Origin: JAKAWQ01 sp035509315
Lineage (GTDB): Bacteria; Pseudomonadota; Alphaproteobacteria; Acetobacterales; Acetobacteraceae
NCBI GenBank assembly: GCA_035509315.1
Contig: DATJLS010000033.1
Location: forward strand, 1-64,000
Reading direction: 5' to 3'
DNA length: 64,000 nt
The notes beneath the pieces are model-generated. The model had not been told where the DNA came from. It ran no database searches and saw only the letters and a list, made by a program, of their open reading frames with translations. Made by a program: the position numbers and the translations under genes. Positions 1-8,113 of the stretch are shown one piece after another; the stretch's first letter is position 1; each line of letters begins with the position of its first letter.

Positions 1-291
1 GTTCAGCGTCGCGCCGCTGCCGTTGTTGATCTGGACAGAATTGGCGCCGCCGATCGAGAACCCCTGCCAGTTGATGATGCCGCGGCCAGTCGATTGGTTG
101 ATCGTCATTCCCGATCCGGCCGTGCCGATGCTGCCCGAGCCGGCCACATAGGAACCACCCATAGGCAGGGTTTGCGCGAGGGCGGGGGCAGCCAACGACG
201 TGAGCATGGTGGTAACGAGAAGAGAGCCGCGTCGGACAGCACATTGCCGCGGAAAAGCCCGCCGAGGCCGGGCACTCCGGTCGTATCCCAT
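1..291 (-). CDS. Filamentous-haemagglutinin-type two-partner secretion exoprotein, N-terminal fragment
   Basis: Reading leftwards from the ATG at 291, 97 codons stay open to the window edge, so only the N-terminus is present. A stop lies ten codons... upstream region is closed by an in-frame TAG, making this the first possible start, and a GGAG sits eight bases before it. A signal peptide is clear: Arg-rich residues 5-21, a hydrophobic stretch 22-38 and an ALA-Q cleavage site after residue 39. The mature part has Gly/Ser/Asn-rich beta-helix style with GRGIINWQGFSIG and VQINNGSGATLN, the hallmark of the haemagglutination-activity (TPS) domain recognised by a TpsB/FhaC outer-membrane transporter. 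Such proteins are usually thousands of residues long and act as adhesins or secreted toxins; which one cannot be told here. Confidence 0.85.
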   Translation of the reverse strand, partial: MGYDRSARPRRAFPRQCAVRRGSLLVTTMLTSLAAPALAQTLPMGGSYVAGSGSIGTAGSGMTINQSTGRGIINWQGFSIGGANSVQINNGSGATLN

Positions 292-1037
292 GACCGCGTC
301 TCCAGCACACTATATAAATAGTACGATACAGCAATGAATACAGTTCGGCAACAATTCGATGCACAGGGAAGCGGATCGCCTACAGAACACAAATGTACGT
401 ACTCCGGGGCCGCCTGCCTTCCTTTGGCGCACCCGGCGCTCGAACTCTGCACTTACGGTAACGTCCGCCAACTCATATTCTTTGCGTCGCAGCCGTACTT
501 GAGCATCAAATGCAACGCCTAATGTTGCAATGCGATCAACCCGACCACCATTGTTGCGTTGTCTTATGGGTAGGTTATCTGCAAAGTGGGCGACGGTTGC
601 GATGGCAGTGCCGGCGTGGCGTTGAGTGTCCGCTATGGCACAGAGGAGCATCCGGCTGGTTCGCCCAGCCACGATCGCTCACTCGATCAGCAAGGCCGAT
701 AATCACTGGGTTGTAGAGATGGAAAGCTGCACGCCTTGGCCGGCTGTAACGTGAATGCTGATCTCAGCGCGCATGCATCCGATTCGCATGCCGCGTCGCG
801 CAGGAGGAATCCCAAAATCGGACTCTTCGTCAAGGCTGATCCACCAGATAAATATGGCTTCTGGCGGAATCGCGGCACTCCACGAAAGGATCCCCCGCCA
901 ACAATGTCAGCAGGGTTCCCGATCATGTTCGCAGAGATCGCGGCGCGAAGCGACCCGTCAAAGCCATGACATTGATCGAGAAAATAAAGCGATATCGTAA
1001 CAATATAAAATCATCACGCTCTGGGCCCCTCGCAAGG
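292..1037. other. Intergenic stretch, no recognisable gene
   Basis: About 745 bases between the secreted exoprotein start and the end of the patatin gene. Base composition is more AT-rich than the neighbours and the short open frames on both strands show no family resemblance. The exoprotein promoter should lie in its left part. A 22-base stretch at 846-867 is nearly the same as one at 45196-45217, which could be a worn remnant of a shared mobile element, but no transposase could be read. Confidence 0.5.
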
Positions 1038-2183
1038 TCAGATACGGTCGAAAAGACTCGGAAAATGCTCCGCGCGCACCTGCCGCCTGGCGGCCAGGCG
1101 CGCGAGCGCAAGGAGACGGGGCACGGCTTCGGGCCGGTCGATGCGCACCAGCTCGGCGAGGTCGCGCGGCGTGACCGTTTGCGAGAGCTCGCGCCGCAGC
1201 CACGGCGATGAAAGCTCGAGACTGTAGCGTTGATAATGCAGCGCCGGCTGCGGGCCCAAATGGTCTTCCGAGAGATCGCCGATCTCGCTGTCAATCACCC
1301 AGGGTGCCGGGGACGTGCCGAGGAATTGCAGCACGGCCTGACCGAGCCAGCTGCAATCATCGATCACCGAGGACAATGCCGAGACCGCGAGCATCGCCGC
1401 GGGGGCAGAGAGGGAGGGCATGAGGTCCGGCGTCATTGGCCGGTGGCCGGTGCCAACCGAGATCAGCATCAATCGCTCGGCACCCACCGGCCAGCGAAAC
1501 CCGTAGCCGCGGAGCGTCGCGAGCAGAAACATCAGCAACGCGGGATTGTTGTGCGGGCTCACGCTGCCATCGACGAAGACCCCGGTGACGCCGCGCGCCA
1601 CCTCGATGCGCTGGGGGGCGAAGAAGGTCGGCGCCGCCGTGCTGGCCCGCAAGAGCTGAGCCAGCAGCAGATCCTTGTTCGGCACCGCGCCGGCATGGCG
1701 GTTCGCCGGGTCGAAATAGGGGCCGCGCGGATGGTTGTGAAAGACCCAGACGCTGCCGGTATCGATTCGCTTGGCAACAATGGCGAGCCCCGTGCGCACC
1801 GCAGGAGAGCCGAGCGTCGTCTCGCCGATCTGCGCATGGATCTGGGCGAGCAAGGGCGCGCTGCGAAATTTCGGGGCCCAATAGGCATGCCATATCGTGG
1901 GACGAAACCCCTTGGTGGCGAGCGTGAGATAAGTGTCGATCAGTTTCGCCACGGGAGCCCCGAGCGCGAGGCCGGCTGCGATGATGGCGCCGGTGGAGGT
2001 GCCCCCGATCAGATCGAAATAATCCGCAAGCACCAGATCCGGACCGAGCCTGCCGCGCAGCAAGGTTTCCAGCCGTTCGAGATAGGCAAGGCTGATCACG
2101 CCGCGGACTCCGCCGCCATCCAGCGCCAGAATGCGCTTCGGGCCGGGGGCGAAGAAATGGTCTTCGAGACTGTGGCCCGACAT
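1038..2183 (-). CDS. Patatin-like phospholipase/acylhydrolase (CapV-type fold)
   Basis: A 381-residue patatin-family serine hydrolase, expected to cleave acyl esters of phospholipids. The oxyanion-hole loop DGGGVRG is at residues 22-28, the nucleophile elbow GTSTG at 61-65 (Ser63) and the dyad aspartate in FVDGS near residue 200, so the catalytic set is complete. No signal peptide or membrane segment is seen, so it should be cytosolic. It is the last gene of a minus-strand run behind two TIR proteins; with the ATG at 2183 the gap to the preceding stop is 77 bases. A TTG at 2291 would extend it by 36 residues and overlap the upstream gene; neither start has a good ribosome site. Patatins are effectors in several anti-phage systems but also ordinary lipases. 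Confidence 0.85.
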   Translation of the reverse strand: MSGHSLEDHFFAPGPKRILALDGGGVRGVISLAYLERLETLLRGRLGPDLVLADYFDLIGGTSTGAIIAAGLALGAPVAKLIDTYLTLATKGFRPTIWHAYWAPKFRSAPLLAQIHAQIGETTLGSPAVRTGLAIVAKRIDTGSVWVFHNHPRGPYFDPANRHAGAVPNKDLLLAQLLRASTAAPTFFAPQRIEVARGVTGVFVDGSVSPHNNPALLMFLLATLRGYGFRWPVGAERLMLISVGTGHRPMTPDLMPSLSAPAAMLAVSALSSVIDDCSWLGQAVLQFLGTSPAPWVIDSEIGDLSEDHLGPQPALHYQRYSLELSSPWLRRELSQTVTPRDLAELVRIDRPEAVPRLLALARLAARRQVRAEHFPSLFDRI

Positions 2184-2260
2184 CGCAAGATGGCGGATTG
2201 CTATCGTTCCATCGGGAACGGTATCGCCCGGCAAGCGGGCCTCCACGCGGACGCCCGCAT

Positions 2261-4063
2261 TCAGCGCTCCGACATTCCGCCGGCGCGACAACCGGCGCGG
2301 AAACGTTCCAGCATGGCAGGGTCACGGAAGAACAATGTCTTGCCGAGGCCGTGTACAGTCAGCGCGGGATTGATGCGCAACAGGGAATGCACCGCCGTAC
2401 GGGCCGCCTCCATCCGGCCGGTTTCCGCCGCGGCAACCGCCAGCCCGTAATGGCAGGGCGCGTAGCCCGGCAGCCGCTCGGCGCACCAGAGCAGTTCCGA
2501 AGCCGCCTCTTCGACGCGGCCCGCCAGCAGGAGCGCGCGCCCGAGCACCGTCCGCCAGGTCGGCGGATGAAACGGATCGAGGGCAAGGGCAAGCCGCATC
2601 TCGCGCTCCGCCTCCGCCGGATCGCCCGCATGCACCAGAATATCGGCGTGGCAGTGCCGTGTCTCGGCGGCCGAGGGATTCGCGATCACCGCCGCGCGCC
2701 CGCTCTCCAACGCCTCCTCCCAATCCCCGTTCAGAAGATAGGCGAAGGCCTGGCGGACGAGGCAGGACGATGATCCCGGCTCGAGACTCACGCCGAGGCG
2801 GGCAAGTTCCAGCGCAAGGCGCGCCGCCGCAGGACCACGCGGCTCGCCCCAGAGATGGGTGAAGCCGCGCTGAACCGTATAGGCCTGCCAAGCGTAAGCG
2901 GTCGCATAATAGGGATCGAGCGCGATGGCGCGATCGAAGAGCGCGCGCGCGGCGAGCGTGTCCGCCTCCGTCGCCCGGATGTGCAGCTCACGCCCGCGCA
3001 GGCAAAGATCGTAGGCGCCGAGGCTCGCAGGCGGGTGGCGCCGCACACGCAGAGTCCGCTCGCGCGTGACCCGGGACGCGAGATGGGCCGGCAAAAGCTC
3101 GGCCAGGGCCTCCTGCACGGAAAAAAGATCCTCGAGAGGCCGATCGAACCGCTCGGCCCAGAGGGCGACCTTCGTCCGCGCATCGCCGAGCTGAATGTTG
3201 ATGCGGATGCGGCCGCCGCCGCGGCGCACGCTGCCGCTGCAGATATAAGCGGCGGCGTCGGGAAGCTGCCAACCCGGCGCGCTACGGGCGAACGACACCG
3301 GGCCGAAGCCGTGCCGTTGCGGGCTGACGACGTGCAAATCCTGAAAGCGGGAAAGATCCGTGACGAGGTCCGTCGTCAGGCCATCGGCGAACCAGATCTG
3401 ATCGGAATCCCCGCCGATGCTCTCGAACGGCAGCACGACGATCATAGGCCGTTCCGCATTCGGAACAGGCAATTCCTCCGCCGGCTCGGTGGAGAAAGGA
3501 GAGTCCATCCCCTCGGATGAGAGAGGCCATAGCGGCGGCTCTTCCTGTTCCGCGACAGGCACCGCCGGCAGCTCGGCGATCGCCTGCTCGCCAAGCTTGT
3601 TGCAAACGGGCCTCGACATCCGGATATCGCGCCCGCCATGCGCCCGAGCATCCTCCTCGGGAGACAGGGCCAGCAGCCGCGCCAGAAGCTTCTCCGTCGC
3701 GCGTCCCCAATCCTCGAACATGTCGATCCACTGACGGGTCGCCAGCTCGAAGGCGAAAGCGCCCTCCGGCTCGACCTCCTCCATGCGCAGCGGGATGACG
3801 ATCACCCCCTGCTGGCCGGCGAGAGCCAGCTCCTTCTTCACCTCCTCGGAGTCCCCGGCACTCGTCGTGAACATCAGCAGCATGATCCGGGAGCGGCGGA
3901 TGGCACGGACGATCGCCGTCTGGAAGCTTTCTCCCGGCACGATGTCGCGCCACGCGACCCAGCACGGAAGGCCGTGCTTTTCGATCTCCGTGCAAAGCGC
4001 CTCGGCAATTCGCCGATCCTGCGAGGCATGGCTGATAAAAATCAAAGACGGCGTATCTGGCAT
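2261..4063 (-). CDS. TIR / TolB-like / TPR protein (paralogue B)
   Basis: A 600-residue three-part protein. Residues about 6-130 are a TIR-like domain starting IFISHASQDRRIAE and containing KKELALA, the likely place of the catalytic Glu in NAD-cleaving TIRs. Residues about 206-320 match the TolB-like region found in many cyclase/TPR proteins (VVLPFESIGGDSDQIWFADG). Residues about 360-570 are TPR-type helical repeats. There is no signal peptide or transmembrane helix. It is a paralogue of the gene immediately upstream, with a 150-base gap, and is followed 77 bases on by a patatin. The TolB part is more diverged than in its partner (no intact EGSVRK motif; SGSVRRGG instead). NADase activity is a family-based possibility, not shown. 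Confidence 0.85.
   Translation of the reverse strand: MPDTPSLIFISHASQDRRIAEALCTEIEKHGLPCWVAWRDIVPGESFQTAIVRAIRRSRIMLLMFTTSAGDSEEVKKELALAGQQGVIVIPLRMEEVEPEGAFAFELATRQWIDMFEDWGRATEKLLARLLALSPEEDARAHGGRDIRMSRPVCNKLGEQAIAELPAVPVAEQEEPPLWPLSSEGMDSPFSTEPAEELPVPNAERPMIVVLPFESIGGDSDQIWFADGLTTDLVTDLSRFQDLHVVSPQRHGFGPVSFARSAPGWQLPDAAAYICSGSVRRGGGRIRINIQLGDARTKVALWAERFDRPLEDLFSVQEALAELLPAHLASRVTRERTLRVRRHPPASLGAYDLCLRGRELHIRATEADTLAARALFDRAIALDPYYATAYAWQAYTVQRGFTHLWGEPRGPAAARLALELARLGVSLEPGSSSCLVRQAFAYLLNGDWEEALESGRAAVIANPSAAETRHCHADILVHAGDPAEAEREMRLALALDPFHPPTWRTVLGRALLLAGRVEEAASELLWCAERLPGYAPCHYGLAVAAAETGRMEAARTAVHSLLRINPALTVHGLGKTLFFRDPAMLERFRAGCRAGGMSER
4002..4041. repeat. 40-base identical block shared by the two TIR genes (copy 1)
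   Basis: This stretch is identical, base for base, to 5970-6009 and encodes the FISHASQDRRIAE core of both TIR domains, including the third codon positions. The surrounding TIR codons differ more. Confidence 0.9.
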
Positions 4064-4213
4064 GGCACCAAGAGCCGGATGCCCAAAAGCGCATCAAAGG
4101 GCAGCGCATCAAAAGATACCGCAACGACCCGCCCCCGTCACCTGAGTCGCCCCCCCCCGAGGCAGCGGCCATGCCAAAGCGCGTTGCCCGGCTCTCCCGA
4201 TGTTCGGCCGCGG

Positions 4214-6031
4214 TCAGGCGGCTTCCCCCACCGCCAGGCGCAGTCCTGAGTAGAAGACCTCGCGGTGGGCAACGTTCCGCAGATGCTCCACGCGTGGGGT
4301 CACGAGCGGTGTGATGGCGCGCAGCCGCGCAAGGATCTCCCGTGCCTCGTCGAGCCGGCCCATATGCGCATAGCAGGCGGCGAGCAGGCGATAGGCGTCC
4401 GGGAAGTTGGGGTCTTCCTGAATCGCGAGGCGCAGCTTCGGCACGGCTTCGTCGAAGCGCCGGTCGAAGAGATACGCAGCCCCCAATGTGGCGAACAAGG
4501 GGCCGGTACGGGCGAGCGGGCTGAGCCGAATGGAGGTTTCGAGATGCGCGATGGCGATCTCGGTCTCTCCCGCATAAAGCCGCAACGTGCCGCTGATGTA
4601 CCAGCCACGGGCATAATTCGGATTGAGCGCCAGGGCACGATCGACCAATGACATCATCGCGCCGATATCCTCGCCCAGAAAGGCCAGCGCGAAGGCGGCA
4701 TTTGCGATGATACCGGGGTCGTCGCCCGCGACCTCCAGCGCCCGTCGCGCGTAATCGGCGCCTTTCAGGCTGTCCGCCGCCCGATCCTCGCTGCGATCAT
4801 CGAGCAGCAGCCGGCAGCAGCAGATGGCGGCCCAGGCGAGCGCGGGTCCATAGCCGGGATCGCGCGCGATCGCCTGCTCCATGAGGCGGAGCGCCTCGGG
4901 GATCTGCTTCGCCGAGGACAGGTACATCGCATAGGCGCGCAGATAGAGGTCGTACGTGGTGAGATCCTCAGGCGAGCGGGCGGCCGTGCGGGCTGTCTCC
5001 GCGGCCTGGAGCGCCGGTTCGATGACGCCGGCGACGCTTGCCGCCACCCGGTCCTGAAGCTCGAAGACATCTTCGAGAAGTCCGTCGAACCGATCGGCCC
5101 AGACATGCGCGCCACTGCCCGTTTCGATCAGCTGGCCGGTGATCCGCACCCGTTGGCCGGACTTGCGCACCGATCCTTCAAGCACGTAGCGCACGCCGAC
5201 CTCTCGCCCCACCCGCCTTATGTCGATCGCCCTGCCCTTGTAGGTGAAGCTCGTATTGCGGGCGATCACGAACAGCCAGCGGATGCGCGAGAGCGCGGTG
5301 ATGATCTCCTCGACGACGCCATCGACGAAATAATCCTGCTCGGGATCGCCGCTCAGATTTTGGAAGGGCAACACCATCAGCGTCGGCCGGTCGGGCAACC
5401 CGGTCCGCGCCGCAACACCGGCCGCCGTTCCGGGCACTCTTGCGCGCATCTCCGGCGATTGGCCGCCGCCGAAGGCCGGGGCGGCATCTCCAGCCGACCT
5501 TTGCGGCCCAGGCTTTCCTTCCGGCTTTGCCGCGATCCCTCCCGGCGATTGCGGGGCGGCACGGGCGCCGGCGGGAAGGCCGGGACTCCTCTCGCTCGAT
5601 CTTTCGCTCCCAAGGGCGCCTTCTTCCAGGGGCAAGGCGGAGATGCGCGCGACGATCTGCTCAATGCCGCGTTCCCAATCCTCGAACATATCGACCCACT
5701 GGCGCGTGGCCAGCTCGAAAGCGAAGGCATCGTCCGGCACGGCGTTTTCCATGCGCAGGGGAATGATGACGAGCTTGTCCTGGCTGGCGAGGGCCAGCTC
5801 CTTCTTGATTCCGTCCGAATGATTGGCATTCGCCGTGAAGGCGAGCAGCATGATGCGCGCGCCGCGAATGGCGCGAACGATCGCGGCCTGGAAATTCTCG
5901 CCGGGGGCAACGTCTCGTCTCGCCAGCCAGCAATTCAGGCCACGCGCTTCGAGCGCCGCACAGAGCGTTTCGGCAATTCGCCGATCCTGCGAGGCATGGC
6001 TGATAAAAACGCGGACCGAGTTTCCGGGCAT
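4214..6031 (-). CDS. TIR / TolB-like / TPR protein (paralogue A)
   Basis: A 605-residue protein with the same order as its neighbour: TIR-like domain (residues about 5-130, VFISHASQDRRIAE ... KKELALA), a Pro/Gly/Arg-rich linker (about 140-200), a TolB-like segment (VLPFQNLSGDPEQDYFVDG, then VLEGSVRKSGQRVRI) and C-terminal TPRs. The ATG at 6031 is preferred because it matches the paralogue's start and has GAAAGAGA seven bases upstream; an ATG at 6079 adds 16 residues without a ribosome site. The TolB-like/TPR half is typical of proteins usually carrying an adenylate cyclase or DNA-binding head; here TIR takes that place. No membrane anchor is visible. Confidence 0.85.
   Translation of the reverse strand: MPGNSVRVFISHASQDRRIAETLCAALEARGLNCWLARRDVAPGENFQAAIVRAIRGARIMLLAFTANANHSDGIKKELALASQDKLVIIPLRMENAVPDDAFAFELATRQWVDMFEDWERGIEQIVARISALPLEEGALGSERSSERSPGLPAGARAAPQSPGGIAAKPEGKPGPQRSAGDAAPAFGGGQSPEMRARVPGTAAGVAARTGLPDRPTLMVLPFQNLSGDPEQDYFVDGVVEEIITALSRIRWLFVIARNTSFTYKGRAIDIRRVGREVGVRYVLEGSVRKSGQRVRITGQLIETGSGAHVWADRFDGLLEDVFELQDRVAASVAGVIEPALQAAETARTAARSPEDLTTYDLYLRAYAMYLSSAKQIPEALRLMEQAIARDPGYGPALAWAAICCCRLLLDDRSEDRAADSLKGADYARRALEVAGDDPGIIANAAFALAFLGEDIGAMMSLVDRALALNPNYARGWYISGTLRLYAGETEIAIAHLETSIRLSPLARTGPLFATLGAAYLFDRRFDEAVPKLRLAIQEDPNFPDAYRLLAACYAHMGRLDEAREILARLRAITPLVTPRVEHLRNVAHREVFYSGLRLAVGEAA
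5970..6009. repeat. 40-base identical block shared by the two TIR genes (copy 2)
   Basis: Second copy of the block at 4002-4041, in the upstream TIR gene. Identity at synonymous sites points to recent duplication or gene conversion rather than selection on protein alone. Confidence 0.9.
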
Positions 6032-6352
6032 GACAACGTCTCTTTCCCGGAACATACCGCAACCGCGCGCTTCCGTCATCGGTCCGGGTCTGGCGCTGAT
6101 TCCTCAGCCTCTGATTCAAGAAAGGCCCAGAATCTCGCTCGCCGCAACGAATCGCCACGACCTTCTATCGCAACGGTTCTGATGCGTTTCGTTTCGCATG
6201 ACCAGCATCACGAGTTCGCGCTTTCAAATCGCTCTCTGCCGGGGTTTTGCAACCAGTTCCGGGAAAGAGCGTCTCAAATCCGGCTCCATGACGCAGAATT
6301 AAAATGAAACAGTTCCGATTCAATCAGATTTGGACAATTGTCCTTCTTCAGG
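6032..6352. other. Upstream region of the TIR genes
   Basis: About 320 bases, AT-rich towards the right end. It holds the presumed promoter of the leftward TIR genes and the 3' flank of the glyoxalase-fold gene. A perfect 12-base palindrome (GGACAATTGTCC) lies at 6332-6343, ten bases past that gene's stop. It lacks a T-run, so it is not a convincing terminator. No gene is seen. Confidence 0.4.
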
Positions 6353-6766
6353 TCAATAGATCGCCCAGAGTCCGGGTGTCGCGAGCTCGATCAGATGCGC
6401 GTCCGGATCACGGAAATAGATGCTGTGCCCGCCGCGCGGCCAGTCCGTGCGGCCTTCGATAGAGACGCCATGCTGCGCAAGATGATGTTCCCAGGCCGGA
6501 AGTTCTTCGGAGCCGATGGCGAAGGCCACGTGCAGCCGCCCGGCGCCGTCATGCGGCGGGATCGTTCCGCCCGGAAGATGTACCGTCTCGCTCGTGGTAC
6601 CTTCCTGAAAAAGCAGCAGAACGCTCCGCCCCCCGACATCGAGCGCGCAAAGCCGCTCATCCGCGAACAGCACGGGAAGCTGCATCACCTCCTCATAGAA
6701 GTGCCGCGCCGGCGCGAGCGAAGCAACATAGAGCGCCGTCTCCAGCACGGAGGCCAGAAGCGGCAC
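6353..6766 (-). CDS. Glyoxalase/bleomycin-resistance (VOC) superfamily protein
   Basis: A 137-residue single VOC unit. LETALYVASLAPARHFYEEVMQLPV at the N-terminus and the C-terminal GGHSIYFRDPDAHLIELATPG are the standard paired beta-alpha-beta-beta-beta elements; His in LHVAFAI and Glu in LIELATP are likely metal ligands. The substrate is unknown. The start is a GTG at 6766, five bases after the stop of the dehydrogenase gene, so the two form an operon; a second GTG six codons in (at 6748) is equally plausible. Confidence 0.85.
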   Translation of the reverse strand: MPLLASVLETALYVASLAPARHFYEEVMQLPVLFADERLCALDVGGRSVLLLFQEGTTSETVHLPGGTIPPHDGAGRLHVAFAIGSEELPAWEHHLAQHGVSIEGRTDWPRGGHSIYFRDPDAHLIELATPGLWAIY

Positions 6767-6771
6767 GACGC

Positions 6772-7758
6772 CTACCCGAGCTTGCCGCCGAGTTCGTCCT
6801 CGACATGCACGCGGATGATTTCGTCGAAGGATGTTTCCGCGACGAAGCCGAGCGCGGCGGCGCGCCTGGGCGCGAAATTGCGCGGCCAGCCGGCGACGAT
6901 CCGGGCGACGACCGGATCGGGCTCGTGCCGGATGCGCTTCACAGCCGCTTCCCCGGCGACACGGCGCAAGGCCGCGATCTGCTCGCCTACGGTCGCGGAA
7001 AGCCCGGGCATGGAGAGCGCCCGCCGCGCGCCGAGCGGCGCGAGGTCGATCGTCGCGGCATGGAGCAGGAACCCGACCGCCGAGCGGGGGCTCGCATGCC
7101 AGTGGCGCACATCCTCCGAGACCGGCAGCACCGCCTCCTGTCCGGCCAGGGGCTCGCGCAGGATGCTCGAGAAGAAGCCCGATGCCGCCTTGTTCGGCTT
7201 GCCGGGGCGGATGGAGATGGTGGGGAGCCGGATGGCGATGCCATCCATGAAGCCGCGGCGCGCATAGTCCGAAAGCAGCAATTCGCCCACAGCCTTCTCG
7301 GTGCCGTAGCTGGTGAGCGGGGCGGTGAGGAACTCGTCGTCGATGGCCTCGGGGAAAGGCGCGCCGAACACCGCGATCGAGGAGGTGAAGACCAGCCGGG
7401 GCCGATAGGGCTCCTTCCTTCCTTCCTGGCGGACTGCCTCGAACAGTGCGCGCGTGCCGTCCAGATTGACGCGATAGCCCTTCTCGAAATCCGCCTCGGC
7501 CTCGCCGGAGACGATCGCGGCAAGGTGAAAAATCACGTCCGGCCGCCCCGCCACCGCCTGCGCCGCCTCTCCGGGCGCGGAAAGATCGGCCGCGCGCGCC
7601 TCCACCTTGCCGGCGAAGCCGGCAGGCTTTTCCGGCGGCACGACATCGAGCAGCGTGAGCGCCGCGATCGGGCTTCCGCCGAGCGCGCCATCGGCCATGA
7701 GCCGCGCGGTGAGCTTGCGGCCGACCATGCCCGCGGCACCGATGATCAGGACATGCAT
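6772..7758 (-). CDS. denD: NAD-dependent epimerase/dehydratase, D-erythronate dehydrogenase-like
   Basis: A 328-residue extended SDR enzyme. The Rossmann glycine motif is GAAGMVG at residues 7-13, and the active site is S/T in FTSSIAVFG with YGTEK (Tyr, Lys). The opening MHVLIIGAAGMVGRKL and the VSEDVRHWHASPRSAVGFL region resemble the DenD group that oxidises D-erythronate at C2 in four-carbon sugar-acid catabolism; other uronate or sugar-acid substrates are possible since the usual DenK/OtnC partners are absent. The ATG at 7758 has a strong GGGAGGAG site. It is co-transcribed with a VOC protein that may handle a product. Confidence 0.75.
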   Translation of the reverse strand: MHVLIIGAAGMVGRKLTARLMADGALGGSPIAALTLLDVVPPEKPAGFAGKVEARAADLSAPGEAAQAVAGRPDVIFHLAAIVSGEAEADFEKGYRVNLDGTRALFEAVRQEGRKEPYRPRLVFTSSIAVFGAPFPEAIDDEFLTAPLTSYGTEKAVGELLLSDYARRGFMDGIAIRLPTISIRPGKPNKAASGFFSSILREPLAGQEAVLPVSEDVRHWHASPRSAVGFLLHAATIDLAPLGARRALSMPGLSATVGEQIAALRRVAGEAAVKRIRHEPDPVVARIVAGWPRNFAPRRAAALGFVAETSFDEIIRVHVEDELGGKLG

Positions 7759-8113
7759 GCCCGCCTCCTCCCTTCCGCTCCTGCCGATCATCAGTGCTGC
7801 TCTGGCGTGCGCCCGTTCGTCAACCAGGGGCCTATCCGCGCCGCCAGGCGCACGATACCAAGAGAGAGGGGCCCGCAGGAAAGGGACGATTCGGTCCGAT
7901 GCTTCACGAGAATTGCACGGGTTTTCGGGGCCTCGACCCGTGCCGGCCGGGACGATCGGCAGGACCTTTCGGACAGGGCCCCGTGTCCTGCCCTCGAAGT
8001 TCGTCGCCTTTCGCGACGAACGGAGAGAATAAGCAGGCCACTGAAAACAAAGAGCAAGTGTCCCGATTCCGCCCGCATCCCAATGCGACGGGCTTCGGAA
8101 CCGGGACACGAGC
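7759..8113. other. Divergent promoter region with two hairpins
   Basis: About 355 bases between the leftward dehydrogenase operon and the rightward S66 peptidase. It has no convincing gene. It contains a perfect nine-base hairpin at 7999-8021 (arms 7999-8007 and 8013-8021, loop of five) and a longer inverted repeat at 8058-8109 described separately. Confidence 0.5.
8058..8109. promoter_or_regulatory. Long imperfect inverted repeat covering the ribosome site of the S66 peptidase
   Basis: Left arm 8058-8078 pairs with right arm 8083-8109. The outer GTGTCCCG pairs with CGGGACAC and the pairing continues through TTCCG/CGGAA, CCCG/CGGG and GCAT/ATGC with one mismatch and small bulges. The right arm ends five bases before the GTG start at 8114 and includes its only purine-rich leader, so a folded transcript would hide the start region. 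It has no downstream T-run. Confidence 0.55.

Noticed and set aside
6332..6343. The 12-base palindrome behind the VOC gene as a terminator
   Set aside because: The stem is AT-centred and short and has no T-run, so it would not terminate transcription in the usual way.
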